Source: Plantago major (lineage: Eukaryota > Streptophyta > Magnoliopsida > Lamiales > Plantaginaceae). Taken from it: 64,000 nucleotides of DNA. Below, piece after piece: positions 34,114-46,190 of this stretch (the stretch's first letter is position 1; every line of letters begins with the position of its first letter). The translations under genes were made by a program, and so were the position numbers. The notes beneath the pieces are model-generated. The model worked only from the letters and a program-made list of their open reading frames with translations, was not told the origin of the DNA and did not search any database. The DNA is taken from positions 69,314,217-69,378,216 of the forward strand of contig CM048841.1 in NCBI GenBank assembly GCA_026545765.1, read 5' to 3'.

Positions 34114-37100
34114 TTATGAATACAACCTCACATCTATGTGCTTGGTCCTTTCATGAAAATGCTGGTGCTTAGCTAATTGAATAGCACTTTGATTATCACA
34201 CAACACAGAAACACATTCCTGATGAATGCCTAATTCCTTGATCAAACCATTTAACCATATAGCTTCCTTAATTGCCTCAGTCACAGCAATAAACTCAGCT
34301 TCAGTTGTAGATAATGCAACAATAGATTGTTGAGAACACTTCCAACTGATAGCAGTGCCATACAAAGTAAAAACAAATCCAGTAACAGATTTTCTTGTAT
34401 CTATGTTAGAGGCAAAATCTGCATCAACAAAACCTCTCAGTGTCACATTTGTTTCTTTAGCAACTGTGAACTTAAGACCATGATGAATAGTTCCTTTAAT
34501 GTATCTGAGAATTCCTTTCACTATATTCCAATGTACCATGCCTGGATTGCTCATAAACCTACTTATCACACTCATTGCAAAAGCAAGATAAGGTCTACAG
34601 CATATCATTGAGTACATTGTGCTCCCCACAACATTAGCATAAGGTATTCTACTCATTTCATACATCTCAGTCTGAGTAGAAGGACACTGGCTCATAGACA
34701 ACTTAACACCAGGATTAATTGGCACAGTAGCAGGCTTAGACATGTTCATATTAAACTTAGCCAGTACCTTAGACAAGTATGATGACTGAGTAAGAAACAA
34801 GCTTCCATCAAGATCAAGTCTATTGATATCCATTCCCAGAATTCTACTTACAGCTCCCAGATCTTTCATTTCAAATTCTAAGCACAATTTAGACTTTAAA
34901 ACACATATATCATCAATAGACCTTCCAGCTATTAAAATATCATCCACATACAGAAGCAGATAAATGCAGTTTTCATGAGAAACATCTGAGTAGTAAATGC
35001 AGCTATCATACCTGCTTCTGATGAATTGTATTGAGCTCATAAATTCATCAAACCTCTTGTACCATTGGCGAGGACTTTGTTTTAAACCATACATATATTT
35101 TCTCAGTAGACAAGCTTTATTTTCCTTATCTTCTGTATGCACTCCATCTGGAACCTTCATATATATAGTTCTTCTAGCATACCATGTAGAAATGCTGTCT
35201 TCACATCCATTTGTTGAAGATGCAGGTTCCATTGTGTCACCATAGCCAGAAGAATTCTGATGGACATATGTTTAACCACAGGTGAGAATATTTCTGTATA
35301 ATCTACACTCTCCTTCTGTGTGAATCCCCTTGTTACTAGTCTTGCCTTAAACCTGATTGAATTCTTCACACCAGTCTCAGATTTCTTTTTAAATATCCAC
35401 TTACATCCCACTAGCTTCTGATTTTTAGGTAGTGAAACAATATTCCATGTTTCATTCTTCTCTAAAGATGCCAACTCTTCATGAATTGCAGAAATCCATT
35501 GATCACTTTCAGGACAACTTATTGCTTCTTGATATGTAGATGGCTCAGAGTAATTGATATCTTCTGCAACTGAGAGGGCATAAGCAACATTGTATGATTT
35601 ACCAACTCTCCCATAACCAAACATATCAGGAGCAATCTTGTTTGTTCTTTTTTGCCTGTCCTTAGCTAGCTGATATGAAGATAGCACATTAGTATCATCT
35701 GTAATGATACTTGCATTTGTATTATCTGATGTTGTACCACCTGTGTCATTGTGTGTACTATCATCATTATCAGTTGAGTGATCTTTTCCAGTAGTAGTTT
35801 CACTTGTATCACTGCAATGCTCCACCTGAATTTCAGTAGTATGTTAGGCTTAAGTGGCATAACATTCTCATTGAATATGACATCCCTGCTGACAATGCAC
35901 CTCTTTTGATCAATAATTCACAGCTTATACCCTTTCACACCAGTAGGGTAACCCAAGAAGATGCATCTGAGAGCTCTAGGGTCCAATTTATCCTGCCTTA
36001 TGTGAGCTAGAGCTAGACAACCAAACACTTTTAGGTGATTGTAGGAAGGAGGCTTACTGCACTGCATTTCTTGAGTTTTATTGTTCATGGTCAAGGAAGG
36101 ACATCTATTAATGAGATAGCATGATGTGGATGCAGCTTCACCCCAGAAATTCTTGCTCAAACCTGAGCTAATCAACATGCACCTCACTCTCTCCAGTATT
36201 GTCCTATTAAACCTCTCTGCAACTCCATTTTGTTGTGGAGTTCCTGGGATAGTTTTATGTCTCATAATCCCCTTTTCTTTACAGAAATCATTAAATTACC
36301 CTGAGAGAAACTCCAAACCATTATCTGTCCTGAGATGTTTAATCTTCCTTCCTGTGAGATTCTCCACCTCAACTGACCATTCCTTAAACTTGCTGAATGT
36401 TTCATCTTTAGACTTTAGCACAATTAACCACACTTTCCTGGAATAGTCATCAATTATGGATAAGAAGTATCTTCCACCATTCATTGTTTGTGTGTTTGTT
36501 GGCCCCCATAAATCTGAATGCAGATAATTTAGAGGAGCCTGAGTAGTGTGTTTAGCTGTATCAAAACCAACCTTGTGTGATTTTCCCATGACACAGTTTT
36601 CACAGAACTGCAGGTGAGTGATTTGATCCCCTCCCAGAAGATTTTGCTTTGCTAACTCTCTCAAGCCCTTCTCACTGAGATGTCCCATTCTAGCATGCCA
36701 CAGCTGAGTTTTATCTTTAGAAATTATGCTAGCTGAGATTCCTGTAATGATGCAACCAACCAGATAGTATAGACCATTCTCCTTTATACCTTTCATAACT
36801 GTGATCCCAGATTTCATAATGCTTCAAACACCATTCTCAGAAGAATACTTATGTCCAGATCCATCCAACACACCTAGAGAGATTAGATTCCTCTTCAACT
36901 TAGGAATATATCTGACATTAGTTAGTATTCTTACAACTCCATCATGCAATTTAAGCTTAATATCACCAATTCCTTCAATCCTACACTCATAATCATCTCC
37001 CAGAAGCACAGAACCACATTTGCTAGCTTTGTAATTCATAAACCAATCTAAATTTGGGCTCATATGAAAGGAACTTCCAGAATCCAACACCCAACGCATA

Positions 37101-38006
37101 TGAGATTTAGAATTTACTACAGAACATGCTTCAGAAACAACTAGTACCTCTGCATCACCATATGGTTGAGATGATTCAGCTATATCTGCATTGTTGTTGG
37201 CTCCATTTGCTTGAAACTTTCCAGATTTCTTGTCTCTTTTGAATTGAAAACATTGTTTCTTGAGATGACCAGGTTTCTTGCAGTAGAAACACTTTCTCTT
37301 TTCAGTAACACTCCCATCTGCAGGTTTTTCTCTATCAGCTTTCCTTACATCTGCATAAGCTGGTTGTTTGTTTCTTCCTTTGACCTTGTTACTCCACCTT
37401 TCCCTGATATTCAGACTTTCGGCTGATAGATCATTACTGGTAGATGGATTCTTGTGCAGCTCCTTATTCCTGAGAGCTACATCCACATCTTCATAAGTGA
37501 GCTAGTGCTCTTATGAATAACCAATGCATCTATGAAATGCTCATAGGATTTAGGTAATGCTCCCAAGATTACTAGAGACTTGTCTTCATCAGTAACAGAG
37601 ATTTGTACACTCTCAAGATCCTGGCACATCTTGTTAAAATCATCCAGTTGTTCATAGATTGATCTATCAGGGTTAATCCTGAAGTTGAATAACTTCTTCC
37701 TCAAATGCAGCTTGTTTGCAGAAGTCTTTGAGTTGTACATTTCTTCCAACTTCTCCCATACTTCTTTAGCTGTTTTGAGCTTAATAACCTCCCTGAGAAT
37801 CTTATCATCAAGTGACAAGATTATAGTGTTGCGAGCTCTCCCCATGATTGTGGCTTTCTCCTTAGCATCAACTTCAGTTCCAAATCCTTTATCACCCATG
37901 AGAGCTGCGTCCAAACCTTGATGAATGAGTAATGCTTCCATCTTTGCTTTCCACAAACCGAATCGGTTTTCTCCGTGAATTTCTCTACATCAAATCTCAT
38001 AGAGGA
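34114..38006 (-). pseudogene. Copia gag-pol pseudogene
   Basis: Fragments in order on the minus strand: gag (about 38006-37480), CCHC zinc knuckle (CFYCKKPGHLKKQC, about 37291), protease (WVLDSGSSFHMSP, about 37084), integrase zinc finger and core (WHARMGHLS, HSDLWGP, SIIDDYSR, then QQNGVAERFN), reverse transcriptase (LLYVDDILIAG, YVDD at about 34950) and RNase H (TEAEFIAV, CDNQSAIQLA, RTKHIDVR). Breaks: frameshifts near 37960, 37490 and 35200, and in-frame stops near 36820 and 36295, with more damage around 35830-35915. It cannot make a full polyprotein. Confidence 0.9.
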
Positions 38007-38062
38007 TCCCATTGTTGATCGAACACAAGAAGAGATCAGTGCTTCCCCCAGACGTCGCCAAT

Positions 38063-38582
38063 TGTTGAGATTCAACAATCAATCTCTTCGAATCAAACAA
38101 TCGATCAAACAACAACAAATCACACAAAATAAAACAACACAACGATTACGTGGTTCAGCTTAAACAAGCCTACATCCACGGGAAAACGAGCACGGATTTT
38201 ATTGATCACAATTGTACGATTACAAGCTCTCAATCAATTAAACGATCATGCTCAATCGACTATCTCTAATCTTCTATCTTCAACAATTTACAGAAGAATC
38301 TAGAGAACAATTGTGCAAAGGAAACAAGATGAAATTGCTTTACAGAAACTGAGAAACAACTGAATTTGATCAATCGATCTTTTGAAGATGATAACTGCCT
38401 CTTGTCTTGAAGAAGAAGAAAACAAAATGAAAGCAGAAGAAGAATGCGTATTGCTCTGTTTTATGTTTTTCCCTCTTCTTATAACAACCATAAATGCTGT
38501 TTTAATCCCAGCCCTTCATCAATCTTGATTTGATCCTGACCATCCATCAGTTAGTTACCCTGTTTGAGCTACAATTCCAACA
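38063..38582 (-). repeat. 5' LTR of the Copia element (full length)
   Basis: 520 bases with the same ends as the other LTR. It includes the segment missing from 33467-33847 (ACGTGGTTCAGCTTAAACAA and following). Confidence 0.9.
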
Positions 38583-39787
38583 GGTCTCTTGTCTCTGTCC
38601 ATGGGTAGCAGGGGAAATTGTCAAAAGCCAATCTTGTTGTATGCAAACAATTTTAGGGCTTTTCGAATCACATAATATAGCCCTTAATCAAGTATATATA
38701 GCCAAGTATTTGTGTTTGGTGCACATAATGAGCCAAACTACATGTGTTTTATAAGGGCTTTATACTGCATGCTTTGTGAATGCAGGCAAAGCATGCATCC
38801 GTGTTTCATCAAAAGCCGAAGCACGGACAACGCCAAAATAAGGTGGTCCGTCTATAGTAAGCGTTCGGAAAAAAAGTCAATAAGTTGACTAATGACTTGG
38901 ATGTTTTATAAAACTTGTCCTGCTAAATTTTCTTGAAAAAAAAAGGCTAGGGATCAACTAATAGTCACCCAATCAACTAGTATCATCTTATTTTGTACAA
39001 ACTTATTATTATTTTCTCCATCTACAATTCAATAAATAGACTCAAAATATTTGTCGTAGAATGAAAATTTTGAATTTGTATTGGTAAAGATTGTGGTTTG
39101 AAGTTTCATGTATATGTGGAAGCATTTATTATGCCTTTTTATACTAATGTTTTAATAATCTTTTACCGATTAAAAACAAGATAAGCTAATTTGGCCATAA
39201 TAATCCTATTACATAAATATATTTAACATTTGACAATTCAGTTAGTATTATAAACTAATTTACTAAATATATCCACTAAAATTGAATAGTTTGTCATCTA
39301 TCAACTTGATTATCATCTAGTTTTGTTAAATATATTGTTAACCAGAGTAGATTGGCCCTCTCACCCCAACCCTCCCCAACCCAAAACAAAATTTTACACC
39401 TTCTACGTAACATGATATTCACTTGGTTTCGCTAAACGTGTCTCACTTTCATTTTATGAGTGTCTCGCTAATATAGCCTCATTATCAAAATAGCAAAAAT
39501 ATAAACCCCAATAACCACTATCCTTCTTACTTTATTATCTCTCACTCATACAATTTTTCTATTTTTAATCATTTCTCTCTCATATTTTATTCATAGTTAT
39601 CATTTGTTTCTCCTACATTAAACAATAAACTATTGGATTAATTAAAACGAAATGAGTGAGCACATTTAATGTGATGGTGGGAGTATATATTATATAGTAT
39701 TAAAGGAAAGTTTTAGAGTGCCTTTGGAACACTTAGCTTGTGGTCTGATGTGTTTAATCTTTAATTAGTGTTAATAAGCAAAAATCT
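38583..39787. other. AT-rich spacer
   Basis: No gene or bounded element was recognised. Confidence 0.45.
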
Positions 39788-40134
39788 TGTTAGAAATTAT
39801 AGAACTAATGTGATAGGAAAGAAAAGAAAAACAATAAAAAAGGAGAAAGTAGAGTAAAAGAATATATCATTCATCTTATCCAATGATACAAGTGTATTCA
39901 ACATATATCATGAGCCACTATTTATAGGCTACAAGTAGGAGGAGATTTAATCTCATAATAAAGTATAATAGTAGTGGAGTCAATGGAGTTACAAGAGTTA
40001 CAATAGGATGTAAATGGTGCCCTTTAACCCATAATCAATAAGGGATAGTAGTGGGGTGATTGGAGTTACAAGAGTTACAAAGAAGTGGAGGAGGTGAATG
40101 GACATTCATCAAGTATCATATTATTACATAACAC
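39788..40134 (-). repeat. 3' LTR of a second minus-strand LTR retrotransposon
   Basis: 347 bases from TGTTAGAAATTATAG to TTACATAACA (TG...CA ends). On the minus strand it is preceded by the polypurine tract AAGGGGGAG (40135-40143). The partner LTR is not in the window; it should lie beyond the SIRE-like insertion. Confidence 0.7.
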
Positions 40135-43100
40135 TCCCCCTTGAATGTCCATTGACTTGAGAATGTGTCTCGTTAAAACCTTACTAGCAAAAACCGAGTG
40201 GAAAAAAGTCTAGTGAAGAAAAAAAGAGTACATCATCCTTATTAAAAGAAAATACGCTTTGGTAATACTGTCTCATTAAAAACCTTACTAAACAAAATAC
40301 AGTGGGAAAAACCTTAGTCAAGGAAAAGAGTACAGTGCGTATTTGCTACCCCTCATGAGTGCATCATTTCATTTATATCCACCATATTCATATTGTCTTC
40401 TGGACAATTTGCTGATCGACATTATCAACATTATATGGTGAACGTAAAGTGCTTCATTGCGAACTTCATCCATCATGTATCTGAATTATCTTCAATGAGC
40501 AATGAATGTCCCTCCATATATTGTTCATCACATAAGTCCTCAAGTGTTTCTGCATGGTTAGAATAAGAACACAAAAATTTGTCGATATATGTGTTTATCT
40601 TCATGAGAAGAACCTCTCGAGCACTTGAAGAATTACATTTCTTCAAACTATATTTTAAGTTTTCTTCAATATGATATCTCCATCATATTTGTAAATGTAA
40701 AGATAACTATCAAGTTATATAACCTTATCTTTACAACATATGTCACAATCATGGAGATATTGAAATAACCATATATGCGCTTAAAATGTTGCCTCGTTAA
40801 AAACCTCATTAGGAAAAACCCGATGGGGTAAAAACCTAGCAAGGGAAAAAGAGTGCAACAATTGATCCTGGAATGCGCAAAAGCACTCATGGCTTTTAAG
40901 TCATTATCTCCCTTTACATGACATACCTTCTTCAGGAGGTATAGTAAAGTATTGTAAACTTCTTGTTAACTCGACTTTTAAGAATTTGTATTCTTAGTTG
41001 ACAAATGATTAAGGTACTTCTGGACCATGTCAATCTCAATATTGTTAACAAGAGTAATCATTGTATATGCTCAAACTTCAGGTTGAGCTATCATTGATGT
41101 AACAAATACTACTCTTTACAAATTTTGAGATCTTATCTCATACTTCACTTGTTCAATATAATGAATATACATTTTCATGTCGTCGACGTGAAGTTGATTA
41201 TAGAATGAGTCTAGAGATAAAAAGAAAATAGTTCTTCAAGAACTTTCCTCATTCAATCCATTTTTGTTAAGATGATACTTTTAGTCTCCTTCTGGGACTA
41301 ACTGTTGGAGATGATAACTCCCCTCATTAAACTTTCTCAACCCATATGATTTGTAAGTCAAGCCAGACACTTTCATGTGCACAACCTGAGGGTTGTGTAT
41401 GAGTGATAACATTCACAATATAAGAATAAACATGTGAGTATGCAACATGATACATAAGGATACTAGAAAAAACTAAATAATGTAAGCTATGCAACAATAA
41501 ACATATTAGGATGCATTACTTAGTATCTAAATGCACATGAAATTTGACTCGATAATGTAACAGTATCGTACATATTTCGAATTCGTTAATCAATCGGACT
41601 TCAGGTCCATGAGCTCATTTTTTTTATCATCATCATGATTTCATCGAATCGATTCACATGTAAGATCCCCATTTACATGTCTAAGAATTTATGTCCATCA
41701 AATTTCGCATATGCTTATAAATTTCTCGGTTCCATGTATACCGGTATTTCAAATCTCTTTCTTAGATTTTTCAAATCAGTACTGATAATTGATATCTGAA
41801 TATTTTGGAGGTACCATTTCATTTTATATATGCCATCTATTATAATTCAGATATATACATGCCTTTCATGGCCATATCATACTCTTCAAGAGGACCAACT
41901 ACTTTATCTTGCCATTTTCCTATATTGTATGTAATATTTGGAACCGCATATATCGCACTTCAGGTGCATTGGTCATTAATAAAATAGGCAAGATACCTCA
42001 ATGTTCAACGTATACCATTATATCACTCATCTGTAACTCTGTATGCCTCAAATTGGATCATAGCAGGTCAACAGTCAAATAATAAAATTTTATGGTTGAA
42101 CATATCTCGGTAATTTTGAAAGATATAATTGGTTTATATATGATACATCATCATATCCTTTTGAACATCTATTTGATGTATTTCATATTTAACAAGTCTA
42201 AACTTCCGGTTTAGTTTGTGGATCTAATTCTTTTTACCAGGTTTATCCTTCATCCTCCCCTTAAGGTGGTAAAACCTATCTCTAAGGGATATGTTTATTG
42301 GGCGATTTATTATCAAACATCATAGTGTCCACCTTAGAATAAGTTTCTCATGTCTAGTTCTCTTCAAAAGAACATAACAATGGGGAAGTTAACATATTTG
42401 CACAGTTGGATTTTATAGATAGTGCTGAAAATAAATTTGCCCCAAAATAAAGATCAATTAACTCACTCAATAAACTTTAATTGTAAAACAATTGAAAGAT
42501 ACATGTAGACTTCTGGCCACTTATATTGTATCAATCTTATCAACTTGATGAGTGTGATATTGCTTATTTTCAAGATCTTAATTTTCATGCTTACTCAATG
42601 TTGTGTCTTGCCACTGATACAATTGAATTACGACATGAGAAAGCTTTCAGCACATAATTATATTTTGTATATGAGAACTTCAGGTTTCACAAAAACGGTA
42701 AAGTTGTAACCGGATGGCCGAATTTGTCACATCAAAGATAATGTTCAATATTATCACTTTCTGCCAAGCTTCTGGTTGGTAGTGACTAATTCTTAGAGAA
42801 TGTTCCAATCTTCTTGTTGACGGGTAGTGAAATTTCATAGCGCTTGTATACAAAATTAATTTTGATACTGGCCAGAACAATGTGACATAAAGAAACGAAT
42901 CATTGTCTCTTTTTTATTGGCAAGACATATAGTCATCAACTCCTTCAAGGAGTAAGTCTAACACGTGTTCTTCTGGGACACAATGTTCTTCAACGTAGTT
43001 ACTCTTCTAGAGCCTGAACTTTCTTTTGATGTTTCATTTATATTTAAAAACTATTTGAATAATCTATACCAAGTAAGTTTTGCACTTCAGGTGGTAAAAG

Positions 43101-43432
43101 CATTTTTTTTTATGCCTTCTGGGCACATGTCACTTATGACTTTATACTACTAGTAGTAGCAAGCTCTTCTAGTGCTTTCACACAACATCAAGTCGGAAAG
43201 TGATATGCAAGGACTTGTAAATCCATATACAGTGACTAATAGACGTAGTAAATAAGAGTGATTGCCACTTTGGTCCAAAGTTCACCAGTAAATATGAGGA
43301 GACTAATGAGCATTCACGAAATTAGTTGTAATGTCCCCTCTGAATGCTAGCATCATGATAGATGTTGTATAAACATTGTTCGATCCGAACTATAGGTGAG
43401 GTAATCAACTTTGTGCTTGATATAGTTTCATC
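40135..43432 (-). mobile_element. Non-coding interior of the minus-strand LTR element, left part
   Basis: No gag or pol can be recognised. Three copies of a conserved block (CTCGTTAAAACCTTACTAG...GAGTAC type) lie near 40168, 40268 and 40790. Dozens of short palindromes and hairpins fill the rest, many with a TTCNN loop closed by C-G. The DNA continues at 50848 after the CACTA element, as shown by the ATC duplication. This may be the long 3' untranslated part of an autonomous element or a non-autonomous derivative. Confidence 0.6.
40667..40775. repeat. Extended imperfect inverted repeat (about 108 bases)
   Basis: Outer arms GATATCTCCAT and ATGGAGATAT and inner arms GTAAAGATAA and TTATCTTTAC (perfect) pair with a short loop, with ATATTTGTAA against ACAACATATG between them. 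The shape is that of a single long hairpin. Confidence 0.65.
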
Positions 43433-43444
43433 CACTACAAAAAT

Positions 43445-43805
43445 ATCATGTTTTAGCGACGGAACTATCCGTCGCTAAATCCGTAGCGACGGATAACTCC
43501 CCCGTCCCCAAACCTTTCGTCACAATTCTTTTGGCGACGGATAAGTATTCCGTCGCCAAATAACGACGAACTGGCGACGGAATAATCCGTTGACCAATCC
43601 GTCCAAATTGGCAACGGATTACTTATCCGTCGCCAATTAGTTATGGAATTTAGCGACGGATAGTAATCCGTCGCTAAATTCCGTAACTAATTCGCCCTTA
43701 ATTCGTGTGGAATTTAGCGACGGAAATATTTCCGTCGCTAAATTCCATGGGCTAATTCGCCTTAATGCGTGAATTTAGCGACGAAATTATTTCCGTCGCT
43801 AAATT
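43445..43805. repeat. Left sub-terminal repeat array of the CACTA element
   Basis: About a dozen TTAGCGACGGA or GGCGACGGA motifs in both orientations, mostly as face-to-face pairs that make hairpins of 10-14 bp (for example 43452-43480). In En/Spm such motifs bind the TNPA protein (family knowledge). Confidence 0.85.
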
Positions 43806-44048
43806 TACTGTTTTTAAATTTATTTTTTTTTGTATTTTAAATTCCTGTTTCACATTTCACCTGTTTTTTCACATAATATAAACATACATAATATACCCGA
43901 AACAATTAAATTGCATTAAATATCCAAACGTAGATAAATTGCATTATCAAATATTCGACGAATATAAATTATTCATACCGAAGTCTAATGTAACTAAGAA
44001 TGCGATAGTGTCAAAGTATGTAGCATAAACAACATAAGTCTGATGTAA

Positions 44049-46048
44049 CTAAGAATGGGGAGGAGGCGGTGGGTGGTACCGGGAAGAAGTGCTGAACATT
44101 TGGGTCAAAGCGTCCATCCGCTGAGCCATATGAGCCTGTTCCTCAAGCACTTGCTGGTAAGCTGCCTTGGTCGCAGCTATTTCCTCATGGAGAGGAGTCA
44201 TCATCTCTTGAACCTGATCCTGTGTGAAGAGATTAGATCGCAATCCTCCCTGGGACACTGAGAAGCTACTAGAACTCATAGAAGGGCCCAAACTTCCCAA
44301 TCCATATGTTCGACCCTTGCTGTCCACTGGGTTGATAACAAAGAAGATCTGGTCTTGCTCTTCAATTGACAGCTCATGACCGTCGATCATCCTCTCATCC
44401 ATCCTCCTCTCCACCTCACTCTGCAATAGTAAAGTGCATACGAAATGAGATGCAATTTTAGGAATCACTTTAAAATACACAAATACAAATGTTAACCTAA
44501 GAAAGAAACGTACCGCAACACGCTTGGCCCTCACGTCAGTCCAAATGCTATTCTTCAGCTTAGCCTTCTTGAAGTGGTATAGAGCACTCTTCGGCTGTCC
44601 TCTATTGGCCTAAAAAACATATGTGCAAACAAGTAGTTAGTTGATTGAAATGAAAGCTAAAAATCTGTTATGTATCATATTCCAAGTCATAAACAACATA
44701 TTTACTAACCTCCATCACGTGATCTGTAACAACAGCTCGCGACCCATAGTGATGTCTGGCAGTGCCCGTACCATCTCGCGGCTCAGTCAAACGGTTTTGT
44801 CTGTTCTTGAAAGCTTGATCTGGACAAAGGGATCCTTCCAGTACTCCTCCCAAAGTGCCCACTCGTCATCCCCCACCCAAGTCGGTTGTCTGCGTGTCTC
44901 CTTCATTTTGTAAACCATTTTCCTATAGATGTTTGATCCTAAAGTCTCGAAAACAGAGTACAACTGGGACACCAGGGCATTGGGAATGTAGTAGTCTTTC
45001 TACAACAATTCCATTCAAAGTAAAAATTACACAAGTTTAAAGAAAGACAACAATTTAAATATAACACCAATTTTAGTGGCTAACGTACCACTCAAATTGT
45101 GTGCAATAAGTTCATGAATAAACACCAACATATCACCCAAGTTTAGTGGCTAACATACCACTCAAATGAAATAACAAGTTCATGAATGGTGACTAACATG
45201 TCAAACCAAGTTTAGTGGCTAACATACCATTCAAATTGTCCTAAAATTGACTAACACAATGGTGACTAACATATCACCCAAGTCTAGTGGCTAACATACC
45301 ACTCAAATGACACAACAAGTTCATGAATGGTGACTAACATATCAAACCAAGCTTAGTGGCTAACATACCACTCAAATTGTCCTAAGATTGACTAACACAA
45401 TGGTGACTAACATATCACCCAAGTTCAGTGGCTAACATACCACTCACAGATATAGTGGCTAACATACCACACATATTAACACAACGATTAAAAGAACAAA
45501 TAAAGCATTCATTGTAACATTTAAGCTTACCCGCAACTCATCAAAGTAAAAGTGCTTCATCCGGTCTGAGATGTTTGTCCACTTCTCGCCTCCATGTCAC
45601 GGCATCTCCCTCCTGCCCCTAAAGATTTTGCCGAGTTTATCCGAAGCAGCCGGTGGCCAAAACCTGTTATCAATGAGATAAACAAGAAACGATTATTCAT
45701 TAGTAAAATCATGTAACATATATTTATCTTAAGTGTATGTTCTACAAATGCATAATACTTACTTGTTCTTGCCGTTGGGGAACAACACCGGCTTCCCCTG
45801 AAATGTAGCACCTCAGTCAACGTGAGATAGGGACACCCGTCAGAGGGGTAGTCACTAGGAGCATGTGACGTAGAGGCCGGTGGAGTCTTTGGAACCTGAG
45901 ACTGGCTTCTGCTCCCACCAATATCATATCCGACCAGAGGACTAGTAGCTCCACTCGCTGGTGTACTACCCGCATCAGAACACGATGGACTCCCCCTAGT
46001 ACCCCTACACCCGGGAGGAAGGTATGTGGACTTCCTTTGGCGCGACAT
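44049..46048 (-). pseudogene. CACTA accessory transposase (Transposase_24/TNPA-like), probably broken
   Basis: Spliced minus-strand gene from the ATG at 46048 (MSRQRKSTYLPPGCRGTRGS). A family-typical block follows at about 44972-44820 (WALWEEYWKDPFVQ), then DGTGTARHHYGSRAVVTDHV at about 44790-44711, GQPKSALYHFKKAKLKNS at about 44600-44540, and a C-terminal coiled-coil region (TPLHEEIAATKAAYQQVLEE) ending PPPPHS at 44052. A frameshift appears between PFVQ and the following block near 44815. The intron at about 45010-45520 contains a 141-base tandem repeat. The usual role is binding of the sub-terminal motifs. Confidence 0.7.
45115..45480. repeat. 141-base tandem repeat inside a CACTA gene intron
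   Basis: TATCACCCAAGT.TAGTGGCT starts at 45131, 45272 and 45413, an exact 141-base period. Each unit contains two related half-units based on TAGTGGCTAACATACCACTC, itself an imperfect palindrome. Confidence 0.9.
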
Positions 46049-46190
46049 CTGCAAGAGCATATAAGAAATTGTAGGAAATAATGTGTTAGTAAAGAATACA
46101 TGAATAGGCATGTAAAACATATACATTTGACATATATTAAAGCACAAAAAGTTGGGATAATCAACAACTAAGCATATATACACATAACAA

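Larger units (their letters stand above)
33467..38582 (-). mobile_element. Ty1/Copia LTR retrotransposon, minus strand, broken
   Basis: Bounded by two LTRs of one family. The coding order on the minus strand is gag, protease, integrase, reverse transcriptase and RNase H, which defines Copia. The polypurine tract (AAGGTGGAGA on the minus strand) touches the 3' LTR at 33848. Flanking bases GTTCT (33462-33466) and GGTCT (38583-38587) are compatible with a 5-bp target duplication that has one change. The sequence after the 5' LTR (ATTGGCGACGTCTGGGGG on the minus strand) is not the usual initiator-Met primer site. Confidence 0.92.

Noticed and set aside
34327..34611. Plus-strand open frames across 34327-37426
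   Set aside because: Antisense to the Copia pol and gag remnants on the minus strand.
41230..41244. TTCNNGAA heat-shock elements as explanation of the TTCNN hairpins
   Set aside because: A few hairpins (for example at 41230) match a heat-shock element half-pair, but most have C-TTCNN-G followed by T, G or C, so the shared feature is the hairpin loop and not this binding site.
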